From JACKAF01 sp041391485 (GTDB lineage: Bacteria > Bdellovibrionota > FAC87 > UBA2466 > JACKAF01): a DNA stretch of 64,000 nt. The DNA lies in assembly GCA_041391485.1 (NCBI GenBank), contig JAWKNY010000021.1:5910-69909 (forward strand). The letters are read 5' to 3'. The notes under the pieces were generated by a model. It saw only the letters and a list, made by a program, of their open reading frames with translations, ran no database searches and was not told the DNA's origin. How positions within the stretch are numbered: the first letter of the stretch is position 1; each line of letters opens with the position of its first letter. Below are positions 56,109 to 64,000 of the stretch, one piece after another. A program made the position numbers and the translations under genes.

Positions 56109-57457
56109 GCCGCGTAGCTAATCACGGCGGGAATCTTCTTGGTGGGGGTTTCCCTAAAGATCTTAAGGACCCGCTCCGCTGGCGTCACGCCCTCAGCCAG
56201 ATTTTCTTGAATCGGTTTCAGAAATTTTTCCTCGCCATAGCCACGGTTCTGCAACCCCAAACAAGCGGCATCGAGTAGTTTTTCACTTAGCTTGTAGAGA
56301 TTGATTCCGCAGGTCTTGGCGGCAAGGCCTTCTTTGGCAGAGGCTTCAAGAAGTTGCTCACGGGAATCGGCGCTCATTTTGCCAAGTTCAGAGAGGACGA
56401 GAGCGCGCGCGTTTTCATCGTAAAGTAGACCCATCCAAAAGGCGGCGGCGGCATAGCGCTCCCGCGGACGTTGCCCGTCCAGCGATCGGATCTCCACGTA
56501 ACCCGGCTTGATGCGCGCCTCCGTAAAGAGTTGGCGGACGGCATTCAATCGATTTGCGGCATCCGCCTCCACGCCCGGTACTTCACCTTTTACGATCTGC
56601 GCGAGGCATTTCCCCTGGGAAGCTACGTACTCTTTGTTCGAGTTTTGCAAATACATTAAAGGGTAGTTCCAAAGATGTTCTGCATAGGCTTGGTAATTGA
56701 AGCCTGGCTCAAAAGCTTTGTTTAGTAGACCTGTACGATCAGGATCCGTATGCTTCCAAATTTCACGGCGAAACGACAGGTATCCCGACTCCTTCGCCTT
56801 ATAAAGTGGTGAGTTGGCGAAGAGCGCGTACGACAACGGCGCGGCGGCAAGCGCCACGCGCAGCATCTCAATCCCTTCCTCTTCACTTTGGTAATCCAGG
56901 TTTACTTGTACAGAGCTAGAAACCCGCATCATGGAAAGTCCGAGCGTATCGCGCTTTCCCAAATATTCTGTCATGAGTCCGTAACGGGTAGCAGGGATGA
57001 CATCGATGGATTCCGGCCCGTTGCACGGGTTGGCTCCCAAACCTATCCATCGCAACCCCCAGGGGCAGCTGACGCGATCGACAGCGGCCTCAAACGTTTG
57101 AGTTTTTTCAACCAGAGATCCCAGATCGACGGTGGCCTCGGTTGCAAGCTCAAGCTGGCTTCCGGGTTCAAGCGTGATGTTCCCCGTATCGGGAGTCAAA
57201 CCGAGGGGCCGGCCCGCCACGTTGTTGCTGAGGGGCCAGCCGTACTCCTTGCTCAGTGCAAGGAGAAGCGCCTCTGCCCCTTCCCGGGTTTCCCCCTCTG
57301 CTGTCCGCGTTTTCTCGTAACCAAACGGGGTACAGTCCGGCCACATCCCGATGCGTTCGATTTCGATTCCGATTTTGCGGTGTTTGGCATCGCGAGCGGC
57401 GGATCGCAGAAGGTCCGCAATGGCCTCAATTCCCGCTATGTCCTTAGGACTTGGCAT
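56090..57457 (-). CDS. gshA: Glutamate-cysteine ligase, plant/alphaproteobacterial type
   Basis: First enzyme of glutathione synthesis. The protein (455 residues from the ATG at 57457) shows the GCS2-type features GIEIERIGMWPDCTPFGY, NITLEPGSQLELATE, RVSSSVQVNLDYQSEEEG and YVEIRSLDGQRPRERY, unlike the E. coli GshA type. A longer frame opens at 57574, but the extra 39 residues do not look conserved. It faces gshB tail to tail with a 19 bp overlap, so both glutathione genes are clustered although on opposite strands. Confidence 0.9.
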   Translation of the reverse strand: MPSPKDIAGIEAIADLLRSAARDAKHRKIGIEIERIGMWPDCTPFGYEKTRTAEGETREGAEALLLALSKEYGWPLSNNVAGRPLGLTPDTGNITLEPGSQLELATEATVDLGSLVEKTQTFEAAVDRVSCPWGLRWIGLGANPCNGPESIDVIPATRYGLMTEYLGKRDTLGLSMMRVSSSVQVNLDYQSEEEGIEMLRVALAAAPLSYALFANSPLYKAKESGYLSFRREIWKHTDPDRTGLLNKAFEPGFNYQAYAEHLWNYPLMYLQNSNKEYVASQGKCLAQIVKGEVPGVEADAANRLNAVRQLFTEARIKPGYVEIRSLDGQRPRERYAAAAFWMGLLYDENARALVLSELGKMSADSREQLLEASAKEGLAAKTCGINLYKLSEKLLDAACLGLQNRGYGEEKFLKPIQENLAEGVTPAERVLKIFRETPTKKIPAVISYAAQSALD

Positions 57458-57610
57458 CGACCGAGTGTAACGGTACGCCGGGGAGCCCGTAAAGCTTTCA
57501 ATAGTTTGGGCTACATATCCCCTAGTCGGGACCCAAAAGTTATGGTTTAACCCCAGGACACTCTCTGAAACCAATTCCGCGGTTCAAGGGAGTTTTGTTT
57601 TTGAGAACAT

Positions 57611-57664
<54 letters not shown>

Positions 57665-57686
<22 letters not shown>

Positions 57687-57754
57687 ATTAGCTAAGAGTC
57701 GGGTCTCGTTCTCGCAAGCGAGGTCGATCCCCTTCCGGTCCACCAATTAGCTAA
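57665..57754 (+). repeat. Direct repeat of the tRNA-Ala 3' end, att-like scar or tRNA remnant
   Basis: A 31-base stretch covering the T-loop to CCA and the next 9 bases (57665-57695) recurs exactly at 57724-57754. Just before the second copy, TCTCGCAAGCGAGG is a degraded version of the anticodon arm. Possible origins are an integration site left by a lost element or a partial tandem tRNA duplication. Confidence 0.75.
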
Positions 57755-57813
57755 CTCCCCTCTTTACTAAGTACCTATTTTTTTGGCTGTTTCATTCGTA
57801 CTAGCGCAGTGAT

Positions 57814-58584
57814 ATGGACTGGGGGATGGAAACCCCGGCCAATATTTTTAGCCTCTTTCTGGAGAGCTTGGGCGGAAGAGGCTCCCGCTTTTCTGAGCAG
57901 TTTGCGGATTCTATAGTCTTCGACACGCCCATTACCGGCAAAGCCAAAGGACGCGAGCAGGCCGAAGACGCTTTGGACCGTTTGGTCCAATGGTTTCGTG
58001 GGCACAACGCGCGTCTGGAGTACGGGCGAATGATTTCCGGAGACGCGGGTTACACGGCGGGAGAAGGGAAAGCTTTTTTGCAGCTGGATGGTTGGGACGT
58101 TGGCCTGCCGCTCGCCGTCGCGATGGATCTTTCCCAACAAAAGCTTACGGGTTTTCGTCTTTACCACACGCTCTGGCCGGTGAAGCACGCTCACACCTTG
58201 CGCGGACCTCTCTTCGAAGCCGAGCGCGCCACGTTGCCCAAAGACGTTGCTGCCTACCATCTGGCACTTGAGAACGGTGAGGCCGCAAGCGCCGCTCAGT
58301 TATTTGAGAGCGATGGTACGGTTCGGGAGCCTTCTGGCGGATTGAGTGGAGGGCCGGAATCCCCTCTCTCCCGTTTTTTTGAGTGGGCCTTTCAAGCCGG
58401 CGGCGTTTCGCTGCACTATCACCGACTGGTCGACAGTGGCACACACGTGGCGGCCGAATACACGTGCTACCGTTGGGCGAATAAGGAGATCCCCCCGCAA
58501 GCGGGAATGGAGTTCTGGGATAGAAGCGAGTCCGGTTTGTTTCGCGCCGTGCGGATCTATGATGATGTCGAGCAACCGTCCTGA
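57814..58584 (+). CDS. Protein with two NTF2/SnoaL-like domains
   Basis: The 256-residue protein appears to be a tandem of two alpha-plus-beta cone domains. The first runs from about residue 8 to 125 (SLFLESLGGRGSRFSEQFAD, GREQAEDALDRLVQWFRGHN), the second from about 135 to 250 (VAAYHLALENGEAASAAQLF, FRAVRIYDDVEQP). Such domains bind small ligands or act as isomerases. No catalytic residues can be assigned. A second in-frame ATG at 57826 is an alternative start. It overlaps the next gene by 23 bp. Confidence 0.65.
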   Translation: MDWGMETPANIFSLFLESLGGRGSRFSEQFADSIVFDTPITGKAKGREQAEDALDRLVQWFRGHNARLEYGRMISGDAGYTAGEGKAFLQLDGWDVGLPLAVAMDLSQQKLTGFRLYHTLWPVKHAHTLRGPLFEAERATLPKDVAAYHLALENGEAASAAQLFESDGTVREPSGGLSGGPESPLSRFFEWAFQAGGVSLHYHRLVDSGTHVAAEYTCYRWANKEIPPQAGMEFWDRSESGLFRAVRIYDDVEQPS

Positions 58585-59437
58585 ATGGTTAAAAAAAGAG
58601 TTTTCCGGTTTAATGGTCAGCGACCTGGACGGAACTCTACGTAGCGCTGACGGCCACGTCTCTCCTTCTGTATTGCGGGCATTGGCACACCTGGGTGAAA
58701 AGAATGTTTTGCGGGTGGTAGCGACCGGAAGGTCGTTGCATTCAACGAAAAGAATTCTGCCTGCGGACTTTCCCATCGATATTTTGATTTTCTCTTCTGG
58801 TGCGGGCATGCTTTGCTGGAAGTCCGGTGCGCTCTTGCGCAATTATTCTCTTACTGAGGTTGAATCTCTGCACCTTTCCGAATACCTCCTCCATCGCGGA
58901 GATCTCTGTTTCATGATCCATCAGGAGATTCCTGAGAATCACCACTTCCTCTATTTTCAAACAGGGGCGCCCAGTGAAGATTTTCTCCGTCGTCTGAAAC
59001 TCAATCTCGCGTACGCAAACCTTCTAAAAGACAAGTGGCCCGTGGAGCGGCGTGCGACTCAGGCAGTCGTCATTGTGCGCGAAACGGAAACCAACGTGTA
59101 CGATCAACTCAAATCGACGCTCACCCGCTATTCGGTGATCCGAACGACGTCGCCTTTGGATCACGCCTCAATCTGGGTTGAAATTTTTCCGCGTGAGGTC
59201 AGTAAGAGTCAGACAACTCAATGGCTGGCAGAGCAGTTGGGCCTTGGACCCGCGGATGCCGTGGCAATTGGGAACGACTATAACGACACGGATCTCTTGG
59301 ATTGGGCTCACGCCGCCTTTGTGGTATCAGGGGCTCCAGAGGAACTTAAAAGTCGTTACCGGGTGGTTGGGGCCTGCCAGTCGGGTGGACCTGCAGAGGC
59401 CATTGAGCTTTGGTTACGGGAGAGATTTGGACAGTGA
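58562..59437 (+). CDS. HAD-superfamily phosphatase, Cof/IIB type
   Basis: The 291-residue protein has motif I GLMVSDLDGTLRSADG, motif II VVATGRSL, and motif IV in AVAIGNDYNDTDLLDWA, with a long cap domain between, as in Cof-type HAD-IIB sugar phosphatases. Substrate is unknown. The start at ATG 58562 overlaps the previous gene. Its stop overlaps the GTG of the next gene (GTGA). Confidence 0.85.
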   Translation: MMSSNRPEWLKKEFSGLMVSDLDGTLRSADGHVSPSVLRALAHLGEKNVLRVVATGRSLHSTKRILPADFPIDILIFSSGAGMLCWKSGALLRNYSLTEVESLHLSEYLLHRGDLCFMIHQEIPENHHFLYFQTGAPSEDFLRRLKLNLAYANLLKDKWPVERRATQAVVIVRETETNVYDQLKSTLTRYSVIRTTSPLDHASIWVEIFPREVSKSQTTQWLAEQLGLGPADAVAIGNDYNDTDLLDWAHAAFVVSGAPEELKSRYRVVGACQSGGPAEAIELWLRERFGQ

Positions 59438-60292
59438 GAAAGCTATTAGTCTTATGGGCGCTTACGCAGTTTAATATGGCCTCCTATGGGGCGACGTTTT
59501 TTGTGGAAAGCGCTGGCAACAGCCACGTTTCCGACTCAGACGCATCGACGGTCACCCAGCTAATCAAGGCCTCGGTCGGGGAATTGGGTCATGACGTTGT
59601 GGTCGAACGCTCCACGGCGGACTTTGTACTGCTTCCCAAATTGATACCGCTTGGTTCGGCCTACATCGTGAATCTTGAAAAGTGGAAGGGCAACAAGCGT
59701 CTGTACTCCAGTAAAATGAAATCCACGCAGATGGAGAATATGGACGAGGTCGTGCGACGCCTTACGCGCGCGGTAATCGCTGAGGTGTCTGCAAGTGGGG
59801 ACGTGCGGGTGGGCGAAGTCACTCAGCACGAGTCGGATGAAGGCCAGCGGCGTCGGCCGGCGCGGCAGGTGCGCTATTTTGCGCTCGGTCCAGCCGGATT
59901 TGGAAATCTCAATGCGGATAGCATCGGAGTGTATGTCGCGGGCGCGTACGCATTTGACGTAAACCAGGCCATCATACGAATACGAGCCGAAGGAGCTTTT
60001 GGCGGCGGCGCCCTCTTTGCCGACTTTGGTTTAGGTGCCAGTTACTTCTTTCCTGCAGGATACAGCTCCGTTTGTTGGATTGGATTTTGGCTGTGGAGTT
60101 TCAAGAATGAACAATGGGACGATTTTCGGCGATACAGTCACCGGTTTTGTTCTGGCGCCCATTGTAGGGGTGCAGCTGATGCGAACCTCTTCAGTAAATC
60201 TTGAAGTGGCGGGGCGCGCCGCTTTTCTTCTCAACAAGAACTCTACCGGCAACCCGATGCTGTTTGTGGTGCGAGTGGGGCTTTACTTTTAG
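59434..60292 (+). CDS. Probable outer-membrane beta-barrel protein (one frameshift)
   Basis: A signal peptide (RKLLVLWALTQFNMASYG, GTG start) is followed by a domain with STVTQLIKASVGELGHDVVV and LEKWKGNKRLYSSKMKS, recalling the N-terminal FlgT/TolB-like domains of some lipoproteins. A C-terminal beta-rich region (RYFALGPAGFGNLN, YVAGAYAFDVNQAIIRIRA) follows. Near 60055-60072 the frame shifts by one extra base to FVGLDFGCGVSRMNNG and ends FVVRVGLYF, a typical terminal Phe of outer-membrane barrels. The corrected length is about 285 residues. Family not recognised. Confidence 0.6.
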
Positions 60293-60293
60293 A

Positions 60294-61088
60294 TCAGGCC
60301 GCGGACTTCATCTCATTGGGGCGCCAGCCAAGAGCTAGAGCCTCCGATACCGCCTTGTCTCTCATCTCGGAATGGTTCGAACGCTTGAAAAGAGAGTAAC
60401 GTTGGGGAAGTTCTTCGAAGTGCTTTTTGAGCGGAAGAACATACCCGGGAGCCTGCGTCTGTATCTGAGTGAGAGCGCTTAGGCGGATATCATCCTCAAA
60501 CTTGAGGTGCGAAAGCGCATCCGGGAGGGATTTTAGAAGCCCGGAGCTTACGACATGAAAGCGGCCTTTGACCACGTGCGCGGGGGTAATGGCCGACGAA
60601 TGGGCCTCTTTTCCAGAGGAGTATGCCGAGTGCGGTTTGGTCAGGTCGAGCTGCCGACCGTAGACACCGATCACGCTTTTCTCCCCATGTAACTTAAGGC
60701 CTTCCAGCAACTCTACTGAAATATCACTTTTGGGGAAAAGATCGTCGTCGCAAAACGCAACGTAGTCGTAGCCCTCTAGTCCCTTCGCAAAATGGTGGCG
60801 GGCAATGCACCCAGGATTTTCTTTGGCGTAAATGTTTTCCGCTCCAGGCACGGGCCATCGCGAGGGCGCGTTGTGAAAAACATAAACAGAATCGATAAAG
60901 GCCTGTCGGCGAAGATGGTGCACGACAATCGGGACATTTCGCCACTGGAAGCTACTGAGCACGATGGCGGCAATTCTTGGGCGGTTCTGGTTCCACTTTT
61001 TGACTTGAGAAACCAGGCGTGCGTAGCAATAGAGCGAGCGTGCGTGGAGGGAGACTGTCTGGTTCAGTTTTCGAATGCGTTGGCGCAA
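60294..61088 (-). CDS. Glycosyltransferase (GT-A fold, family uncertain)
   Basis: The protein has a nucleotide-sugar binding beginning RIAAIVLSSFQWRNVPIVVH, a DxD-type motif in VAFCDDDLFPKSD and a later FEDDIRLSAL acidic motif that may be the catalytic base, resembling GT64/exostosin-like or GT2 enzymes. It is about 264 residues from the TTG at 61088, preceded by GGGAG; the start is uncertain because an open frame continues upstream into the divergent radC-like gene. Its position next to a carbamoyltransferase and a WecA-type gene suggests surface glycan modification. Confidence 0.6.
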   Translation of the reverse strand: MRQRIRKLNQTVSLHARSLYCYARLVSQVKKWNQNRPRIAAIVLSSFQWRNVPIVVHHLRRQAFIDSVYVFHNAPSRWPVPGAENIYAKENPGCIARHHFAKGLEGYDYVAFCDDDLFPKSDISVELLEGLKLHGEKSVIGVYGRQLDLTKPHSAYSSGKEAHSSAITPAHVVKGRFHVVSSGLLKSLPDALSHLKFEDDIRLSALTQIQTQAPGYVLPLKKHFEELPQRYSLFKRSNHSEMRDKAVSEALALGWRPNEMKSAA

Positions 61089-61154
61089 GTTGGGTGGCTC
61101 CCCACAACTTATCGGTTTTCTTAAGATAAAGTCTGAGTCGGACTTCGGACCCCC

Positions 61155-61622
61155 TTGCCGGTTTCTGGAGCGACGGCCATCCATTCCGAGCCCGACACTT
61201 CGGCACTGGATGTGCAACCCTCTTTAGCCGTGAAACGCATCAGAAGTGTCGCAGACGCTTACGCCGTCTTTTCGAGGTGGCACGAAGAACGTCAGGAAGT
61301 GGTGAGTTCTGCCTTTTTGAATAGTGGAATGAAACTACTGGCTGTTCGGGAGATCTTTCGTGGAACGGTCAATCAATCGGTGGCGAACCCCCGTGAGATA
61401 CTACGAGCGGCGCTGCTTGAGGATGCCGTTTACCTCATCGTGGCCCACAACCACCCTTCCCAGGATCCTAAGCCAAGTCCCTGGGATCGCAACTTCACCC
61501 AACGTATGGAGACGGCGGCGGCGTTGGTAGGGATTCCTTTGCTGGATCATCTTATTGTCTGCCGGGGAGGAAGGTTTTTTAGCTTTGCCCAGTCGGGGCA
61601 GCTTTGCCGCTCTAAGCGGTGA
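61155..61622 (+). CDS. RadC-like JAB-domain protein lacking the helix-hairpin-helix part
   Basis: The 155-residue protein carries the RadC JAMM motif: EIFRGTVNQSVANPREILR and LIVAHNHPSQDPKPSPWD, ending with LVGIPLLDHLIVCRGGRFFS. Standard RadC has an extra N-terminal helix-hairpin-helix domain that is absent here. RadC function is unsettled, and short versions occur on mobile elements. TTG start. Its tail overlaps the convergent carbamoyltransferase gene by 11 bp. Confidence 0.8.
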   Translation: MPVSGATAIHSEPDTSALDVQPSLAVKRIRSVADAYAVFSRWHEERQEVVSSAFLNSGMKLLAVREIFRGTVNQSVANPREILRAALLEDAVYLIVAHNHPSQDPKPSPWDRNFTQRMETAAALVGIPLLDHLIVCRGGRFFSFAQSGQLCRSKR

Positions 61623-63360
61623 GGGCTACTTTGGCTCCGGTCCGGGACAAAACCCGGCGGCCCAAAACCAGGTGATCGAGATCGGTGTTGGCGAAGCAGT
61701 TTAAGGCGTCTTGGGTCGAGCACACCATCGGCTCGCAGTCATTGAATGAGGTGTTGAGCAACATCGGAACACCGGTTTTTTCACGGAAAGTATCGATCAG
61801 CTTCCAATAAAAAGGCTGAGTGTCTTTTCGGACAGACTGAATTCTGCAGCTATTGTCGTTGTGGACAACGGCCGGGATCTTGTTCCGTGCCGAGTCTTCT
61901 ACTTGGAATACGGCGTCCATTGCCGGGGAGAAGAACGAATCTTTGAACCACTTCTTTTGGTATTCCCAAAGTACGGAAGCCGCAAAAGGACGGAAGGGTT
62001 CGCGGTGTTTCACGCGTTCATTCAGGCGTTCCTTCATCTCCTTGATGCGAGGATCGGCGAGGATGCTCCGGTTGCCGAGTGCGCGTGGACCAAACTCCAT
62101 CCGACCGTGAACGAGACCAATGATCTTCCCTTCACAAAGTTCTTTTACCATCCACTCACACAGCTTCCCGTCTTCGGTAAACGTGCGCTCTTCAATTTCG
62201 AATCCAAAGCCTTTCTTGCTGCCCTCGTCTGATTCGCTGATATCGGGACCCAGCAAGGCCCAGTGGCGGCCCTCAGCGTTAATTTCGCGTTCAGCGGCAG
62301 AAATGGCAGCGCCTACCGCAATGCCGGCATCGTGTGATGCTGGGGCGACGTGGATCTTTTTGAAAGGAGTTTGCTTCGCGATTTTTCCGACCCAAACGCT
62401 ATTGTGCGCACACCCTCCGGCCAGACACAAAGTCTCCGTCTGTGTTTTTTCATGCAGCTGTTTCAAGCAGCTACTAGCGATGTCTTCAAAGTGCTGCTGA
62501 ACAGATTTGGCGAGATCCCAGTGTTGGCGTCCTAAAGGCTCAGTGAGTTTTCTCGCGGGTACGCCCAAAAGCTGCGTGAGAAAGCTCGTGTTGAAGATCG
62601 GTGCCACATACGGCTGATCGTTCTTCACACTAAAACTGTTCATTGTTTTTTCAATCGGAAAGGCTTCAAGGTTCAGCTGGAATCCGTACGGCGTGCTGAG
62701 CCGTACAAGTTCTCGCATTTCTTTCATGTAACTGGGTTGTCCGTAGGCTGACAGTCCCATCACCTTGAACTCATCGCCAAAGTAAGGGAAGCCAAGGTAC
62801 TGAGTCATCGCCGTGTAGAAAAAGCCCAGCGAGTGCGGGTAGTACGTGCGGTGAAAAATCTCAAGCCGCGATCGATTGAGCCGTCCAAAGGCAGCTGAAA
62901 CGAAATCACCCAGTCCATCAAAAGAAAAGAGCGCAGCTTCCGAGTCTTCGGCCAGATACCGCGCGCTCATTTGATGAGCGTGGTGGTGTTCCACCCTTAC
63001 AATGTCAGCACGTTTTAGCCCGGCTTCTTTCAACAACTTTGTGAGCGAAGGCGCGGCTTTTTCGTTTTCTGATTTGTGTCCGCTCGCTAAGTAGGGGTGA
63101 CGGAGGACTAAGTTTAGCTTTTTAAAGAAAGCGTTCTTGGGCCGTTTTGCGATAGCGACGATACGCACGTCGGCCGGGTGTATTCCCGCATGTTTCAGGC
63201 AGTAGGCGATGGCTTGGTGCGGGAACATGGCGTAGTGCTTGACGCGAGTAAAACGTTCTTCCTCAGCTGCCGCGACAAGTTGGTCACCGACGACAAGTGC
63301 GGCGGAAGAATCGCCGTGGCCGTAGCTGATTCCCAGGATGGTGTAGGGAGCCTTAGACAT
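61612..63360 (-). CDS. Carbamoyltransferase, NodU/CmcH family
   Basis: The 582-residue protein transfers a carbamoyl group from carbamoyl phosphate to a hydroxyl of a sugar or metabolite. The N-terminal Kae1-like domain has GISYGHGDSSAALV, VRVEHHHAHQMSARY (metal/ATP His) and CLAGGCAHNSVWVGK. The C-terminal YrdC-like part has EFGPRALGNRSILADPR and MLLNTSFNDCEPMVCS. Family members act on Nod factors, antibiotics and surface glycans. Between a glycosyltransferase and a WecA-like gene, a glycan substrate is most likely. Confidence 0.9.
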   Translation of the reverse strand: MSKAPYTILGISYGHGDSSAALVVGDQLVAAAEEERFTRVKHYAMFPHQAIAYCLKHAGIHPADVRIVAIAKRPKNAFFKKLNLVLRHPYLASGHKSENEKAAPSLTKLLKEAGLKRADIVRVEHHHAHQMSARYLAEDSEAALFSFDGLGDFVSAAFGRLNRSRLEIFHRTYYPHSLGFFYTAMTQYLGFPYFGDEFKVMGLSAYGQPSYMKEMRELVRLSTPYGFQLNLEAFPIEKTMNSFSVKNDQPYVAPIFNTSFLTQLLGVPARKLTEPLGRQHWDLAKSVQQHFEDIASSCLKQLHEKTQTETLCLAGGCAHNSVWVGKIAKQTPFKKIHVAPASHDAGIAVGAAISAAEREINAEGRHWALLGPDISESDEGSKKGFGFEIEERTFTEDGKLCEWMVKELCEGKIIGLVHGRMEFGPRALGNRSILADPRIKEMKERLNERVKHREPFRPFAASVLWEYQKKWFKDSFFSPAMDAVFQVEDSARNKIPAVVHNDNSCRIQSVRKDTQPFYWKLIDTFREKTGVPMLLNTSFNDCEPMVCSTQDALNCFANTDLDHLVLGRRVLSRTGAKVALTA

Positions 63361-63485
63361 GAAGCTTGGTTTCTGCGCCGTTCCGAAGTTATTTCAAAAA
63401 AAGAACTATAATTAAAAAATAGGGTGTGTTTTCAAGTTTACACGTTTTTCTCCCGATAAGAAACACAGCCCCTATTGGACTCCCA
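63361..63485. promoter_or_regulatory. Divergent promoter region with long imperfect inverted repeat
   Basis: An AT-rich 125 bp gap between two divergent genes. A perfect TATAAT occurs on the plus strand (63407-63412) without a clear -35. AATAGGG plus TGTGTTT (63418-63431) pairs with AAACACA plus CCCTATT (63461-63476), with a two-base bulge, around a loop of about 29 bases. This could be a 5' leader structure of the plus-strand gene or a regulator site. Confidence 0.4.
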
Positions 63486-64000
63486 ATGCTTCCTCCAAAA
63501 ATTGCCGAAACCTTCGGGTACATGACCATCGGTGCGATACTGGTGTACCCTTTTCTGGCCTTGAATTTACGCGTTGCATCACGCTTTGGGTTCATTGATT
63601 GGCCCAAGTCCCGCGGTGTCTCCCAGGAGCAGATACCCATTATTGGTTACGGCCTGGTTGCGTTCGTTCTATCGGTGATGGCGCTCTCTGCGTATTACTA
63701 CGATTTCAGCCCCTGGGTACTTCTGACGGCAGGCCTCGTCGCCCTCATGGGGCACCTGGACGATCGTAGACCTCTGCCCGCTTTGGAAAAGCTTGTGTGG
63801 CAGGTACTTTGTGTTTTGGTGGTGCTCTATTTTGATCCGAATGTCCGCTCAAGCATTGGCGACAAATACGGAACCTTGGGCTTTGTCATGGCTGGTGGGG
63901 GTATCATCGCCCTGGTAAATGCGATTAACTTTATTGACGGCATTGACGGACTTGCCGGCACGGTCATCATGATGAGTGCGCTTGGGCTCTCGGCCCTTTC
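63486..64000 (+). CDS. WecA/TagO-type polyprenyl-phosphate sugar-1-phosphate transferase, N-terminal part
   Basis: The frame is open to the window edge (171 codons visible). It starts MLPPKIAETFGYMTIGAILV with a hydrophobic segment, then VASRFGFIDWPKSRGVSQEQ, the metal-binding acidic motif in GHLDDRRPLPALEKL, and IALVNAINFIDGIDGLAG, both signatures of the family that moves sugar-1-phosphate to undecaprenyl phosphate (WecA, TagO, also MraY). It probably starts a lipopolysaccharide O-antigen or capsule locus that continues past the window. Confidence 0.85.
   Translation, partial: MLPPKIAETFGYMTIGAILVYPFLALNLRVASRFGFIDWPKSRGVSQEQIPIIGYGLVAFVLSVMALSAYYYDFSPWVLLTAGLVALMGHLDDRRPLPALEKLVWQVLCVLVVLYFDPNVRSSIGDKYGTLGFVMAGGGIIALVNAINFIDGIDGLAGTVIMMSALGLSAL

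Noticed and set aside
63389..63640. 83-codon minus-strand frame
   Set aside because: It lies antisense to the WecA-like gene, has no family features and no good ribosome-binding site.

Overview
The window is a dense bacterial chromosome segment with short intergenic gaps and many start/stop overlaps of the ATGA or TAATG type. LptG, numerous lipoprotein signal peptides, a probable outer-membrane barrel and c-type cytochromes indicate a Gram-negative cell. An EtfD-type ETF:quinone oxidoreductase, delta-60 propeller repeats, an AMMECR1 protein and TlyA suggest a delta-like lineage (Bdellovibrionota or Myxococcota relatives). That placement is inference; no rRNA is present.

Layout. 1-6.5 kb (minus): purine operon purB-C-S-Q-L-F behind an exported protein of unknown function. 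6.6-10.9 kb (minus): tlyA, a patatin-like lipoprotein and a large unknown lipoprotein. 11-15.4 kb: an orphan membrane-tethered sensor domain, then dxs-ispA-xseB (isoprenoid precursors, exonuclease VII). 15.5-20.1 kb (plus): complete branched-chain amino acid ABC transporter livKHMGF. 20-22.6 kb: small and exported unknowns. 22.7-27.8 kb (minus): a cbb3-type oxidase operon (diheme lipoprotein, CcoN, CcoO) followed by seven tightly coupled small or unknown membrane genes. 28.1-30.5 kb: diheme peroxidase, AMMECR1, zinc-ribbon protein. 30.6-35.8 kb (plus): TlpA-like thioredoxin, PAP2, Nudix and the NAD operon nadC-B-A. 36.2-39.5 kb: a giant Ig/ASH/delta-60 propeller lipoprotein. 39.5-49.9 kb (minus): alaS-lptG-def-fmt-rpe-hutH-hutU-hutI. 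50-57.5 kb: bioB, two exported coiled-coil proteins, etfD, a nitrilase, and convergent gshB/gshA. 57.6-60.3 kb: tRNA-Ala with a duplicated 3' end, NTF2-like, HAD and barrel genes. 60.3-64 kb: glycosyltransferase, RadC-like, carbamoyltransferase and a truncated WecA-type transferase, probably the edge of a surface-polysaccharide locus.

A major technical point: about a dozen genes, including alaS, def, fmt, nadB, hutI, livM and ccoN, are broken by single-base indels, mostly one base missing from a homopolymer. In every case correcting the indel restores a family-typical length. These look like sequencing or assembly errors rather than pseudogenes, so each is annotated here as one gene.
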